64,000 nucleotides of DNA from Onishia taeanensis (GTDB lineage Bacteria > Pseudomonadota > Gammaproteobacteria > Pseudomonadales > Halomonadaceae), in contig NZ_JABVXC010000007.1 of assembly GCF_013349955.1 (NCBI RefSeq), positions 106,206 through 170,205 of the forward strand, in the 5' to 3' direction. A program made the position numbers and the translations under genes. A model generated the notes under the pieces. The model ran no database searches and was not told where the DNA came from. It worked only from the letters and a program-made list of their open reading frames with translations. The stretch's first letter is position 1, and each line of letters begins with the position of its first letter. Shown in pieces: positions 26,428-39,055 of the stretch.

Positions 26428-29070
26428 ATGGGCAAGTCACTGGTCATCGTCGAGTCGCCAGCCAAGGCGAAGACGATCAACAAGTATCTCGGCAACGATT
26501 TCATCGTGAAGTCGAGCGTGGGTCATATTCGCGACCTGCCGACCAGCGGCTCGGGTAAGGCATCCAGCGATCCCAAGGAGCGCGCTCGCCAGGCGGCCGC
26601 GACCCGCAAGATGTCCCCGGACGAAAAGGCAGTCTATAAGAAGCGCAAGGCCTGGGATCAGCTGATCCGACGGATGGGTATCGACCCCGAGAATGATTGG
26701 GAAGCGAACTACGACATCCTTCCCGGCAAGGAAAAGGTGGTCGCCGAGCTCAAGAAGCATGCCGAAAAAGCCGATGCCGTCTATCTCGCGACCGACTTGG
26801 ACCGCGAAGGGGAAGCCATTGCCTGGCACCTGCAGGAAACCATCGGTGGCGATGCCGGGCGCTATAAGCGTGTGGTCTTCAACGAGATCACCAAGAACGC
26901 CATCCAGGAAGCCTTCCAGGACCCGGGCCAGCTCAACATTCCACGGGTCGAGGCGCAGCAGGCGCGGCGTTTCCTCGATCGGGTGGTGGGCTTCATGCTC
27001 TCGCCACTTCTATGGAGCAAGGTCGCTCGCGGCCTGTCCGCCGGTCGTGTCCAGTCGGTGGCGGTTCGCCTGATCGTCGAGCGCGAGCGTGAAATTCGCG
27101 CCTTCGTCCCAGAAGAGTTCTGGGACGTGCATGCCGATCTCACGGCCAGTGGTGTGAAGGAAGGCGGAGAGCCGATTCGCTTCGAGCTGGTGCGTCAGGA
27201 TGGCAAGGCATTTCGTCCTACCAGCGAAGCCGAGACCATGGATCGCATTGCGGCGCTCAGGAAGTCCTCCCTTGCCATTACGGGTCGCGAAGACAAGCCG
27301 ACGCGCTCCAAGCCCAATGCGCCCTTCATCACCTCGACCCTGCAGCAGGCCGCCAGCGGCCGCCTGGGCTTCTCGGTGAAGAAGACCATGACCATGGCCC
27401 AGCGCCTTTATGAGGCGGGCTACATCACCTACATGCGTACCGACTCGACCAACCTGTCGAAGGATGCCATCGAGGCGGTGCGTGGCCATATCGATGAGGA
27501 GTTCGGCGCGCGCTATCTGCCCGAGTCGCCCAATCGCTATTCGAGCAAGGAGGGGGCCCAGGAAGCGCACGAGGCCATTCGTCCCTCCAACGTGGCCTAC
27601 AAGGCGACCGATCTGGTGGGCATGGAACGCGACGCGGAGCGCCTCTATGAGCTGATTTGGCGCCAGTTCGTGGCCTGTCAGATGACCCCGGCGGAATACC
27701 TGTCGAGCACCTTGACGGTTGAAGTCGATGGCTATGAGCTCAGGGCCAAGGGCCGAGTGCTCAAGTTCGACGGCTATACCCGGGTCATGAAGCCTGCCGG
27801 CAAGAAGGAAGAGGATCAGTCGCTTCCCGATCTGGCCGAAGGCACGCCGATGCACCTCGAGGCGCTCGATCCCCAGCAGCACTTCACCAAGCCGCCCGCT
27901 CGTTTCACCGAGGCAAGCCTGGTCAAGGAGCTCGAGAAGCGCGGCATCGGCCGCCCCTCGACCTATGCTGCCATCATCTCGACCATTCAGGATCGCGGCT
28001 ACGTCAAGCTCGAAAGCCGGCGCTTCTACGCCGAGAAGCTTGGCGACATCGTCACCGAGCGGCTCAGCGAGTCCTTCCCGGATCTGATGGACTTTTCCTT
28101 CACGGCGCGCATGGAAGACAACCTCGATGAGGTGGCCGAAGGCGAACGCAACTGGCGCGAGTTGCTCGATGCCTTCTACCGCGAGTTTCGTAAAGAACTC
28201 GAGGTGGCCGAGAGCGAAGAGGGTATGCGGCCCAACCAGCCGGTGCCCACCGATATCGACTGCCCGACCTGCGGACGCAAGATGCAGATTCGCACCGCCT
28301 CGACCGGCGTCTTCCTGGGTTGCTCAGGCTACAATCTGCCGCCCAAGGAGCGCTGCAAGACCACCATCGACCTGATTCCTGGCGATGAGGCCGTGGCCGC
28401 CGATGCCGGCGAAGAGGCCGAAACCGATGCCCTGCGTGCCAAGCATCGCTGCGATATCTGTGGCACGGCCATGGACAGCTACCTGATCGACGAGACGCGC
28501 AAGCTGCACATCTGCGGCAACAGCCCCGACTGTGGCGGCTATGAGATCGAGCAGGGCCACTTCAAGATCAAGGGCTACGAAGGTCCGGTCATCGAGTGCG
28601 ACAAGTGCGGCGCCGAGATGCAGCTCAAGAGCGGGCGGTTCGGCAAGTACTTCGGCTGTACCAGCGATACCTGCAAGAATACCCGCAAGCTGTTGCGCAG
28701 CGGTGAAGTGGCGCCGCCCAAGATGGACCCGATCCCCATGCCGGAGCTGGCTTGTCAAAAGGTCGAGGACCATTATGTGCTGCGCGACGGGGCCAGCGGG
28801 CTCTTCCTGGCCGCCAGCCAGTTTCCCAAGAATCGCGAGACACGCCCACCGCTGGTGCGCGAACTCAAAGCCCATGCCGAGGAGCTGCCCGAGAAGTATC
28901 ACTTCCTGCTCAAGGCGCCGAGCGAGGACCCGGACGGTCGCCCGACCCAGATTCGCTTCTCGCGCAAGACCAAGTCGCAGTTCGTGATGACCGACGAGGA
29001 GGGCAAGGCTACCGGTTGGAAGGCAACCTTCGATGCAGGCAAGTGGCAGGTCGAGGACAAGCGCAAATGA
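26428..29070 (+). CDS. topA: DNA topoisomerase I
   Basis: An 880-residue type IA topoisomerase that relaxes negative supercoils. It has [25 protein letters not shown] at the N-terminus and [13 protein letters not shown]; the active tyrosine lies in [17 protein letters not shown] near residue 331; at the C-terminus are zinc-ribbon Cys motifs, [11 protein letters not shown] near 612, [11 protein letters not shown] near 675 and [11 protein letters not shown] near 725. GGAGTACT immediately before the ATG at 26428 and the family N-terminus choose this start over 26383. Its last four bases overlap the start of the DUF6586 gene (ATGA), so the two are translationally coupled. Confidence 0.97.
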   Translation: MGKSLVIVESPAKAKTINKYLGNDFIVKSSVGHIRDLPTSGSGKASSDPKERARQAAATRKMSPDEKAVYKKRKAWDQLIRRMGIDPENDWEANYDILPGKEKVVAELKKHAEKADAVYLATDLDREGEAIAWHLQETIGGDAGRYKRVVFNEITKNAIQEAFQDPGQLNIPRVEAQQARRFLDRVVGFMLSPLLWSKVARGLSAGRVQSVAVRLIVEREREIRAFVPEEFWDVHADLTASGVKEGGEPIRFELVRQDGKAFRPTSEAETMDRIAALRKSSLAITGREDKPTRSKPNAPFITSTLQQAASGRLGFSVKKTMTMAQRLYEAGYITYMRTDSTNLSKDAIEAVRGHIDEEFGARYLPESPNRYSSKEGAQEAHEAIRPSNVAYKATDLVGMERDAERLYELIWRQFVACQMTPAEYLSSTLTVEVDGYELRAKGRVLKFDGYTRVMKPAGKKEEDQSLPDLAEGTPMHLEALDPQQHFTKPPARFTEASLVKELEKRGIGRPSTYAAIISTIQDRGYVKLESRRFYAEKLGDIVTERLSESFPDLMDFSFTARMEDNLDEVAEGERNWRELLDAFYREFRKELEVAESEEGMRPNQPVPTDIDCPTCGRKMQIRTASTGVFLGCSGYNLPPKERCKTTIDLIPGDEAVAADAGEEAETDALRAKHRCDICGTAMDSYLIDETRKLHICGNSPDCGGYEIEQGHFKIKGYEGPVIECDKCGAEMQLKSGRFGKYFGCTSDTCKNTRKLLRSGEVAPPKMDPIPMPELACQKVEDHYVLRDGASGLFLAASQFPKNRETRPPLVRELKAHAEELPEKYHFLLKAPSEDPDGRPTQIRFSRKTKSQFVMTDEEGKATGWKATFDAGKWQVEDKRK

Positions 29071-29528
29071 CCCCGAGCGGACGCACGAATCAACTGTTAT
29101 ACCAGGCCGAACTGCTATTGGCAGTGCCGGCGGGAGATGACGAGCACGCCCTGTCGCGTCGCTTGGCCAGTGAAGAGGGGGCGCTAGCCCTGCTGGAACT
29201 GGCCCTGAACTCGGCGCTGCGTGAGTTGACCGAACATGCACGGCTGGCCCGTCATGACTGGCAGACGCTATTGGTTGGCGATGCCCGGCCAGTGGCGGAG
29301 CTTACCCAGCTTGCCGAGCTTGCGGCCCAGCCGGATAGCTGGCTTGCCTGGCTGCTGGGTCGCTTCGAGGCGCTGCACGGCGTGGATGGCGCGGCCCGGC
29401 GCGAGGAAGCAGGTCCGATGACCATCGCCGTGGCCGGGCAGCGCCCCCTGGGGGAGGCGCTCGCTGGCTGTCTCGCCGAGTTCAAGGCCACCTTGGCGCG
29501 GCTGCGGGAAACCAGCGTCGAGTGGTAG
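29067..29528 (+). CDS. DUF6586 family protein
   Basis: A 153-residue, helix-rich, soluble protein beginning [18 protein letters not shown]. It matches my memory of the DUF6586 family, found beside topA in Pseudomonas relatives. The start ATG overlaps the topA stop (ATGA). The function is unknown; coupling suggests a topology or DNA-related helper role, but that is inference only. The longer open frame from 28752 overlaps topA and is not used. Confidence 0.82.
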   Translation: MTPSGRTNQLLYQAELLLAVPAGDDEHALSRRLASEEGALALLELALNSALRELTEHARLARHDWQTLLVGDARPVAELTQLAELAAQPDSWLAWLLGRFEALHGVDGAARREEAGPMTIAVAGQRPLGEALAGCLAEFKATLARLRETSVEW

Positions 29529-29570
29529 CGGCCTCGCCGTGGCGCTCATCCGCTGGATAAGCGGCGCTGC

Positions 29571-29598
29571 TTATACGTCGCTTCTTATACGTCGCTTC
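29571..29598. repeat. Perfect 14-bp tandem duplication
   Basis: ttatacgtcgcttc occurs twice head to tail (29571-29584 and 29585-29598) in the gap after the DUF6586 gene. Confidence 0.9.
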
Positions 29599-29651
29599 TT
29601 GGCTCAGTACATCAGCGCGCCAGGCGGAATCTCAGATGACGTCTCGGCCCC

Positions 29652-29710
29652 TATAATGGTAGTCTAGCACTATCGACAACGACCATGGATGATCGCCGTG
29701 GTCGTTTTTT
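29652..29710 (+). promoter_or_regulatory. Perfect -10 box followed by terminator-like leader hairpin
   Basis: TATAAT at 29652-29657 would start transcription near 29664. The transcript would at once form the stem ACGACCATGG / CCGTGGTCGT (29679-29688, 29696-29705; one wobble pair) followed by TTTTT, and only then meet the GGAGG and ATG of the 78-residue gene. It is either an attenuator for that gene or the terminator of the topA transcript; no clear -35 is seen. Confidence 0.5.
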
Positions 29711-29741
29711 ATTGCCCCATCAGCTGGAGGGTTCATCCAGA

Positions 29742-29978
29742 ATGTCAGAGACCGCTGTTCTGGAAATCGTCGAACTTAACGACGGTGAGATCGTACTACG
29801 CCACGCCGAGGGCGAAGGCGAGCCGCTGCTGCGCATCAACTTCTCCGAGGAAGCCGGCGAGCTCTTGCGCCAGAGCCGTTTCGAAGTGGCGCGGGAGATG
29901 ATCGACCATGCCATTACCCGTAGCAAGCTGTGGCAGGAAGAGAGCGACGAGCCGGAAGTCCCCGCCACCATGCACTGA
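29742..29978 (+). CDS. Small acidic conserved-type hypothetical protein
   Basis: A 78-residue protein, MSETAVLEIVELNDGEIVLR at the start and TRSKLWQEESDEPEVP near the end. It is strongly acidic, without signal peptide, membrane segment or cysteine. It reads as a short beta-rich N-terminus then a helix (FEVAREMIDHAITRS). I do not know a characterised family for certain. GGAGG lies about 12 nt before the ATG. It is followed 23 bp later by the NYN-domain gene and probably shares its transcript. The upstream hairpin could attenuate it. Confidence 0.75.
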   Translation: MSETAVLEIVELNDGEIVLRHAEGEGEPLLRINFSEEAGELLRQSRFEVAREMIDHAITRSKLWQEESDEPEVPATMH

Positions 29979-30001
29979 GCACTGCACAATGAGGGCCGCC
30001 A

Positions 30002-30514
30002 ATGGCCACATCGCCAGGCGACGCACCCCGCGTCGCCGTGTTCGTCGACGTGCAAAACGTCTATTACACCACTCGCCAAGCCTTCGGGCGCCACTTCGAC
30101 TATCACGCCTTCTGGGCGCGGCTCACCGCGCTTGGCGAGGTGGTAGTGGCCAACGCCTATGCGGTGGATCGTGGCGATCCCCGACAGCGCCAGTTTCAGG
30201 ACATCCTGCGCAACATCGGTTTCGAGGTGAAACTCAAGCCCTTCATTCAGCGTCGAGATGGTTCTGCCAAGGGTGATTGGGACGTGGGCATGGCGCTCGA
30301 CGCCATCGAAGCGGCCGCCGACGTCGATCATGTCGTGCTGGTGTCCGGTGACGGCGACTTCGATCTGCTGGTCAGCCGCATGCGCGAGCGTCACGGCGTG
30401 AGCGTCGATGTCTACGGCGTGCCAGCCTTGACGGCGGATACACTGATCCAGGCCGCCACAACCTTCGTGGCTATCGATAGCGATCTGCTGCTGGGCGCCC
30501 CGGGATCGAATTGA
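30002..30514 (+). CDS. NYN domain (LabA/DUF88 family) putative RNase
   Basis: A 170-residue single-domain PIN-like NYN protein. Conserved acidic residues expected for metal-dependent RNA cleavage are in VAVFVDVQNVYYTTRQAFG (residues 12-30), DWDVGMALDAI near 94 and VLVSGDGDFDLLVSRMRE near 112. The family includes LabA-type proteins; predicted activity is ribonuclease but the target is unknown. It lies directly downstream of the small acidic gene. No additional RNA-binding domain is present. Confidence 0.88.
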   Translation: MATSPGDAPRVAVFVDVQNVYYTTRQAFGRHFDYHAFWARLTALGEVVVANAYAVDRGDPRQRQFQDILRNIGFEVKLKPFIQRRDGSAKGDWDVGMALDAIEAAADVDHVVLVSGDGDFDLLVSRMRERHGVSVDVYGVPALTADTLIQAATTFVAIDSDLLLGAPGSN

Positions 30515-30552
30515 GCAGATCTGCAAGGTCTCTTGTGCAAGAGCTCGCCTAT

Positions 30553-30610
30553 CAAGAACCCGCCCAGCAAGAACCCACCCAGCAAGAACCCACCCAGCAA
30601 GAACCCGCCC
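30553..30610. repeat. Four-copy 15-bp tandem repeat after the NYN gene
   Basis: cagcaagaacccacc-type units repeat about four times, with small variation (cccgcc in the end units). The repeat is intergenic; an apparent Gly/Leu-repeat frame on the other strand is a by-product. Confidence 0.88.
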
Positions 30611-30718
30611 CCTAAGACGTCATCCGCTAATGACTCCTTATCAGTGGCTATACTGCACATGCGGCGCCCTTGCAGGCTGCTGTAAGCGGCGGGCCGAGAG
30701 CCAGTTGGCCGTAGCGCC

Positions 30719-31192
30719 CTAGTCGTTACGGTTGGTGCGCCAGTGCTTCTGCATTTCCAAAAACGTCAGTGAGGCCGACCAGGTGATCAGTACGAAGCCG
30801 GTGAGCGCCTCTGTGCCCATTACGAAGCGGATGGGGCCGGTAGGGACCATGTCGCCATAGCCCAGGGTGGTGAAATTGGTCGCCGAAAGGTAGACGAAAT
30901 CCAGGAACCGTGGGGCCTTGATGCCGATCACGTCGCCGCTGCCGGGAACCTCCAGCAGTAGGCTCATGGTGGCGGCGAAGGTCCATATCTCGGCAATGTG
31001 CGTCAACATAAGGCCAAAGATCAGCGTCAGGAAACGCTGGCGCTGCGAGCGGGTGGAGCGCTCCATCCGCCGGCTCAGGGCCATCGATACCTCATAGTGC
31101 AGCAGCACGCAAAGCACGACGGTCAGCAGGGTCGCCAGCACCACCATCAGGTGTCCAGGGGCAAGTAAGGCATCCAGCAAGGTGAACTCCAT
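30719..31192 (-). CDS. Two-transmembrane potassium channel-like protein
   Basis: A 157-residue membrane protein. The K+ selectivity filter TTLGYGDMVP lies near residue 111 between hydrophobic helices, the Ion_trans_2 arrangement. There are four hydrophobic segments overall: about 12-32, 53-78, 93-108 (pore helix region) and 125-145. There is no RCK/TrkA-N regulatory domain. Expected to form a tetrameric inner-membrane K+ pore, plausible for osmoadaptation. The gene stands alone; the next gene upstream is divergent. Confidence 0.85.
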   Translation of the reverse strand: MEFTLLDALLAPGHLMVVLATLLTVVLCVLLHYEVSMALSRRMERSTRSQRQRFLTLIFGLMLTHIAEIWTFAATMSLLLEVPGSGDVIGIKAPRFLDFVYLSATNFTTLGYGDMVPTGPIRFVMGTEALTGFVLITWSASLTFLEMQKHWRTNRND

Positions 31193-31397
31193 CCCTTCTC
31201 CGGGCCAGGTGCTTGGAAAAGGCTATAGCCTACACCCTGGATGCTTCAGGCACGATCTGTGGCCAATGTCGGATCACGAGGCGTGCCGTGATTAAAGTTC
31301 AGATTGGAAGTTGTCGATATCCAATATTACCCTCTCATGTTTGGTGGCCAGTCGTTGCCGGGTGGGGGGCCGTTCCGGGCCAAAAGAGCGACAAGGA

Positions 31398-33113
31398 ATG
31401 TCTCAATCAATACTGCCCCGTCAGATGATTCGTCCAGCCAGTATCCATAAGCAATGGCTCAAATTGTCGGCCACAGCACAGCATACTCTTCGGCTGACGG
31501 CCTTGGCGGTATTGGTCGCTGTGGGGTGGCTGATTGTCTATTTCACCGGTGGCACGGCCTACGCTTACCCTTATCTGATGCTAATCCCGGTGATCCTGGC
31601 GGCGGCCTGGTATCAGCTGGCTGGCGCTCTGTTGAGTGCCTGTTTAGTCGGTTTACTGATGGCGTTGATGCCATTGAATGTCGCCACCGGTGAGCTCCAG
31701 CCGGCCACGAACTGGCTGGTTCGTCTGGGGCTCTACCTGTTGTTGGGTGGGGTGGCGGGCGGTTTGTTCGAGCGGCTGCATGCGGTCAAGCGACATTCCC
31801 TGCAAGCGTCTTACATCGATTCGCGCTCCGGACTGCCCAACTATCTGGCCCTTGAAGAGGACTTGAGCAAAGAGCTGGAGGATAGTGCGGGCGAGCCCCT
31901 CGGCTTGATGGTGGTAAGGATCACCGACATCGTCGATCTGCTGGAGACGCTCGGTGCCGATGCTTCCGATGAACTGGTGTCGGCGATCGGGCAGCGACTG
32001 GATCTTGTGTTGAATGCCCAGGCTCGAATCTATCGGTTCAACGGGCCTGAGCTGATGCTGCTTCTCACCAATGTAGGCCACGAAGCGCTCGAGAAAGTGG
32101 CGCAAGACGTGCTGAGTGCGGGAGAGGAGAACCTGGTCATTCAGCAGATGCCAATGCGAGCGCAGTTAATACTCGGATATACACTGTCGGTGCCGGACAC
32201 CCAGGATGCGCGTCAGTTGATTCATGAAGCGCGGGTGGCCATGTTTGAGGCCTCCAATCAGCAGCGCAGTTACAGCGCCTATGTGCCGGCCTACCGCAAG
32301 CGGACGATGCAGGCGATATGGCTGATCTCTCGGGTGCGTCAGGGTCTGGAAAACAACCAGTTCGAGCTTCACTTTCAGCCCAAGATATCGCTGGCGGATA
32401 ATAGCGTCTGTGGCTGCGAGGGGCTGATTCGCTGGAGGCAAGAGGATGGACAACTGATCTATCCTGGACATTTCATGCCCAAGGTCGAGAAAACCACCTT
32501 GATCACGCCGGTAACACGCTTTGTCACCGAGCAGGCGCTGACCATGGCGACTCAGGTACCAGGCGGGGTCAGCATCAATGTGTCAGCGCGAAACCTGCTC
32601 GATAACGACTTGATCGAAATGCTGAGGGTGCTGATCAATCAAGAAGCGGCGCCGGCCTCGCGATTGGAAGTCGAGATCACCGAGAGTGCCCTCATGGCCG
32701 ACATAAAGGATGGTAGCAGGGCGATCCGCGCCATCCGTGACTTGGGCGTGGGCGTTAGTATCGATGACTTCGGAACTGGCTTTTCTTCTTTCCAGTATCT
32801 GCGTCACCTGCCACTGAGCGGTTTAAAGCTCGATCGTGTTTTTGTGATGGACCTGGAAAATGACGTCCATGCGCGAAAGTTGTTGGGCTGCATGATCGAT
32901 ATGGGCCATGCCCTGGGGTTGGTGGTAACGGCGGAAGGCGTGGAAACCCGTGGGCAGCACGACATTCTTGTCCAGCTGGGTTGCGATCAGGCTCAGGGGT
33001 TCCTGTATTCGCCGGCACTGGCCATTGGCGATTATGAGAGCTGGTGTGGCGATTTCATGCATAGCCAGCGGTGGGCGTTGTCATCGGCGGTAGAATCCGG
33101 TAGAACCCTCTGA
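31398..33113 (+). CDS. Membrane-bound c-di-GMP phosphodiesterase with degenerate GGDEF and EAL domains
   Basis: A 571-residue protein. A DUF4118-like N-terminal membrane region with about four helices (about residues 20-110) is followed by a GGDEF-like domain with the active site degenerate (FNGPE where GGDEF is expected) and an EAL domain. In the EAL domain CEGLIRW stands for EALxRW, NVSARNLL, EITESALM, IDDFGTGFSSFQYL, LKLDRVFV and AEGVET are present, so metal and c-di-GMP binding residues are largely kept. It should hydrolyse c-di-GMP. The start is uncertain: the ATG at 31398 has AAGGA abutting it; 31311 and 31425 are alternatives. Confidence 0.87.
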   Translation: MSQSILPRQMIRPASIHKQWLKLSATAQHTLRLTALAVLVAVGWLIVYFTGGTAYAYPYLMLIPVILAAAWYQLAGALLSACLVGLLMALMPLNVATGELQPATNWLVRLGLYLLLGGVAGGLFERLHAVKRHSLQASYIDSRSGLPNYLALEEDLSKELEDSAGEPLGLMVVRITDIVDLLETLGADASDELVSAIGQRLDLVLNAQARIYRFNGPELMLLLTNVGHEALEKVAQDVLSAGEENLVIQQMPMRAQLILGYTLSVPDTQDARQLIHEARVAMFEASNQQRSYSAYVPAYRKRTMQAIWLISRVRQGLENNQFELHFQPKISLADNSVCGCEGLIRWRQEDGQLIYPGHFMPKVEKTTLITPVTRFVTEQALTMATQVPGGVSINVSARNLLDNDLIEMLRVLINQEAAPASRLEVEITESALMADIKDGSRAIRAIRDLGVGVSIDDFGTGFSSFQYLRHLPLSGLKLDRVFVMDLENDVHARKLLGCMIDMGHALGLVVTAEGVETRGQHDILVQLGCDQAQGFLYSPALAIGDYESWCGDFMHSQRWALSSAVESGRTL

Positions 33114-33150
33114 TTCCGGTTCTTCAGCCATTCGTATCACGAGCCTCCTT

Positions 33151-33729
33151 ATGCCCCGATTGATTTTGCTCCTCGTTCTGATGCTGCTGCCGCTCGGTAC
33201 CGCCTTGGGGGCCGTGCAGAGCCCGGCATTTCTTAACCCCGGGCCACATGAACTTTGGCTGCTGATCGATCAATCTTCGTCGAGTCTACGCATCTATCGC
33301 GGCGAGCGGATGCTCGAGCGCTTCGCGCCGGTGTCGGTGGGGCGTGGCGGCGTGAAGCGGCTTCGTCGCCAGGGCGACAGCTCGACCCCGTCAGGTGTGT
33401 TCCGCATCAACCGCGTCAAGTTTGACAGTGATTTTCACATTTTCCTGGGGATTGACTTTCCCACCGCAGAGCATGCCCGTGAAGCATGGGAGGCCGGTAT
33501 GATGACGGCGCGTGAATATGGTGACTTCATGAGCGATCTTCGTCGAACGGGAGCGCCGCCGCAGGATACGGTGTTGGGCGGCTATATCGGTATCCATGGC
33601 CTTGGGGAGGCGGATCCCGAGATTCATCGCCGCTTCAACTGGACGCAGGGCTGTGTGGCGGTCACCAATTCGCAAATTGATCACCTTGCCGACATGGTGA
33701 CGATTGGCACGCGCGTAGTGATCCGCTAA
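33151..33729 (+). CDS. L,D-transpeptidase (YkuD domain), secreted
   Basis: A 192-residue protein with a clear signal peptide (residues 1-20, RLILLLVLMLLPLGTALGA). The YkuD catalytic region IGIHGLGEADPEIHRRFNW then TQGCVAVTN near residue 170 has the conserved His and Cys. It should form or edit 3-3 peptidoglycan crosslinks, or attach lipoprotein, in the periplasm; the neighbouring Lpp-like lipoprotein gene makes anchoring a sensible guess. The gene lies 37 bp after the EAL-domain gene. A strong promoter for the lipoprotein follows. Confidence 0.9.
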   Translation: MPRLILLLVLMLLPLGTALGAVQSPAFLNPGPHELWLLIDQSSSSLRIYRGERMLERFAPVSVGRGGVKRLRRQGDSSTPSGVFRINRVKFDSDFHIFLGIDFPTAEHAREAWEAGMMTAREYGDFMSDLRRTGAPPQDTVLGGYIGIHGLGEADPEIHRRFNWTQGCVAVTNSQIDHLADMVTIGTRVVIR

Positions 33730-33753
33730 TCTTCAGGTCGGATGTCGCTGTTC

Positions 33754-33784
33754 TTCTGTATAGACAACAAGTTGTGTCTATAAT
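33754..33784 (+). promoter_or_regulatory. Promoter with overlapping 24-bp palindrome upstream of the Lpp-like gene
   Basis: TATAAT at 33779-33784 forms a consensus -10, with ttctgt about 19 bp upstream as a poor -35. A near-perfect palindrome, TATAGACA-N8-TGTCTATA (33759-33782), covers the spacer and -10, suggesting a repressor or activator site. The leader to the gene is about 135 nt. Confidence 0.5.
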
Positions 33785-33927
33785 GAAATGGCGATTGACC
33801 TAGCGGCTCTGGCTTGCCAAAGTCGACCTGTCGCGGCAGCGCCCTGCATCGAAACAGAAACGAGCAGGGGCCTGAGTCACATCAGGTATGCCCGATCGAA
33901 CCAAGGAAGACCCTCAAGGAGAACACC

Positions 33928-34197
33928 ATGTCGAAGTCCATCACTAACACCCTGAAGCTGACTGCCGCTGCTGCCTCTCTGGCCGTGCTGGCCGGTTGTG
34001 CCTCTACCGGTGCTCTGGAAGAAGTCCGCACGACTGCGCAGGAAGCCAAGGCAGATGCCGCTCAGGCCAACAGCACTGCTAACCGTGCCCTGAACACTGC
34101 CAACCAAGCCCAGCGCGACGCCCAGGCAGCCATGCAAATGGCCCAGGAAAACCGTCAGGCTATGGACCGCATGTTCGAGCGCAACATGCGCAAATAA
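33928..34197 (+). CDS. Lpp/OprI-like outer-membrane lipoprotein
   Basis: An 89-residue lipoprotein with signal peptide ending in the lipobox LAGC (cysteine at residue 22), followed by a helical, heptad-like Ala/Gln/Asn-rich coiled coil (EEVRTTAQEAKADAAQANST and on) and a C-terminal basic end ERNMRK. This is the layout of Braun lipoprotein and Pseudomonas OprI, in which the terminal lysine is joined to peptidoglycan. AAGGAG lies 7 nt before the ATG. Two hairpins follow. The expected product is abundant and tethers the outer membrane. Confidence 0.9.
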   Translation: MSKSITNTLKLTAAAASLAVLAGCASTGALEEVRTTAQEAKADAAQANSTANRALNTANQAQRDAQAAMQMAQENRQAMDRMFERNMRK

Positions 34198-34210
34198 GCA
34201 TGCAGTCGCA

Positions 34211-34238
34211 GACCCGAGTCGCTTAGGCAGCTCGGGTC
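34211..34238 (+). terminator. First hairpin after the Lpp-like gene
   Basis: GACCCGAG (34211-34218) pairs with CTCGGGTC (34231-34238); there is no T tract, so it may instead stabilise the lipoprotein mRNA 3' end. Confidence 0.45.
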
Positions 34239-34245
34239 GCAACGC

Positions 34246-34273
34246 AAAGGCCCTGCCATCTGGCAGGGCCTTT
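34246..34273. terminator. Bidirectional rho-independent terminator after the Lpp-like gene
   Basis: AAAGGCCCTGCC (34246-34257) and GGCAGGGCCTTT (34262-34273) with a 4-nt loop. It serves the lipoprotein and, from the other side, the convergent LysM/YkuD gene. Confidence 0.9.
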
Positions 34274-34334
34274 GTCGTTTATGGGCGAGCAACGCCCTCA
34301 GCATCCGTCGGCAGTCGGCCGCCTTCTGGCGGCC

Positions 34335-34367
34335 TTAGTATGACGTTAGTATGGCGTTAGTATGACG
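34335..34367. repeat. Three-copy 11-bp tandem repeat
   Basis: ttagtatgacg, ttagtatggcg and ttagtatgacg occur head to tail, ending right at the stop codon region of the minus-strand transpeptidase gene. Confidence 0.9.
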
Positions 34368-34368
34368 T

Positions 34369-35526
34369 TCAGCTCTGATCGATCAGGGCGTGTGCCGCTT
34401 GCACATTGACGGTCGTCTCGGTCGCAATCAGCTCCAGGCGGTCGTAGAGCGTCTTCGGGCTGCGCTCATGCTCGGGAGGAGCCGTGTATTCAAGCGCCAC
34501 CGGCAGGCCGCCGGGTACTTCGACCACGTCGCGCAGGCGGGCATAGTCAACCGGGTAGTCGAGCCCTTCCACGGCTTCGTCTACCTGAGCCAGCGCATTG
34601 GTGATGCGTTCGACGGTGGTGCCATCCTCTTCATCCAGATACGGGTAGGCCTGAACGTAAAGCGTGCCATCGGACCAGCCCAGCTTGAAGGGTTCGTTGA
34701 TCAGGCGGACCTTGGTGCCGACGCCGACCTTTTCGAAGAGCGCTTCCACATCTTCCGGCAGCATGCGAATGCAACCATGGGTGACGCGCATGCCAATACC
34801 GTCTGGACGGTTGGTGCCGTGGATCAGATAGCCCGGGATATTGAGACGCATCTTGCGCGACCCCAAGGGATTGTCAGGGCCTGCAGGTACCACGCTGGGC
34901 AGTTTGCCGCGGCCGTCCTCGGCATGTTCCTTGATGATGGACTGGGGGGGATACCAGGCCGGGTTCTTGACCATCTGGGTGATCGAGGTGGTGCCCAGCG
35001 GCGTCTTCCAGTCCATGCGGCCTACGCTAACCGGATAGGTTTCGACATGAGGCGTTTCGCCATCCTTGGGCTCCGGGAAGAAGTAGATGCGCATTTCGGC
35101 CACGTTCACCACGACACCTTCCCGGGGACCGGGGGGCAGGATGAAGCGTGAGGGGATCACCAGCTCGGTGCCTTCTCCGGGGTACCAGACGTTGACGTCC
35201 GGATTGGCGCGGCGCATTTCTTCATAGCCGATGCCGTGTTGCCGCCCAATGTCGAGCAGGGTGTCGGACGCCTTGGTGATGACAGTGGTGGTCTCACCGA
35301 TAATGTCGCCCTCTTCGGGCAGCGGATAGTGGCCCTGGGGCCATTCGGCCTCGGTGGCTGCCTCTTCGCTCGCGGCGGGCTCGTCCGCGCCCTGGGCGTC
35401 AAATGCCAGCAGCGACAGCGGTAGCGCCAGCAACAAGCCTGCCATGGTCAATCGCCAGCGGGAGGTGCGCTCGGATCCTGCGGCGCCGGGGGGGTGTGAT
35501 CTTGCCATCGTTACGTTGCTCATCAT
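34369..35526 (-). CDS. L,D-transpeptidase with LysM-like domain, ErfK/YbiS type
   Basis: A 385-residue secreted protein. A signal peptide (about residues 22-45, WRLTMAGLLLALPLSLLAF) is followed by an acidic spacer, a LysM-like region (DTLLDIGRQHGIGYEEMRR and VWYPGEGTELVIPSRF) and a YkuD catalytic domain with YLIHGTNRPDGIGMRVTHG followed by CIRM, the HGC-type His/Cys pair. It should make 3-3 crosslinks or attach lipoprotein to peptidoglycan. The start is chosen 23 nt after the mfd stop; no good ribosome site is seen and later Met codons (35523, 35508) are possible. It may be co-transcribed with mfd. Confidence 0.9.
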   Translation of the reverse strand: MMSNVTMARSHPPGAAGSERTSRWRLTMAGLLLALPLSLLAFDAQGADEPAASEEAATEAEWPQGHYPLPEEGDIIGETTTVITKASDTLLDIGRQHGIGYEEMRRANPDVNVWYPGEGTELVIPSRFILPPGPREGVVVNVAEMRIYFFPEPKDGETPHVETYPVSVGRMDWKTPLGTTSITQMVKNPAWYPPQSIIKEHAEDGRGKLPSVVPAGPDNPLGSRKMRLNIPGYLIHGTNRPDGIGMRVTHGCIRMLPEDVEALFEKVGVGTKVRLINEPFKLGWSDGTLYVQAYPYLDEEDGTTVERITNALAQVDEAVEGLDYPVDYARLRDVVEVPGGLPVALEYTAPPEHERSPKTLYDRLELIATETTVNVQAAHALIDQS

Positions 35527-35548
35527 GATTTCGGCCGGGCAGGAGTGC

Positions 35549-39055
<3,507 letters not shown>

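Noticed and set aside
30553..30610. CRISPR-like array
   Set aside because: The 15-bp units are directly adjacent with no spacers; this is a simple tandem repeat.
30412..30660. Minus-strand frame with GGFLL repeats
   Set aside because: It is the translation of the intergenic 15-bp repeat; no start signal or homologue.
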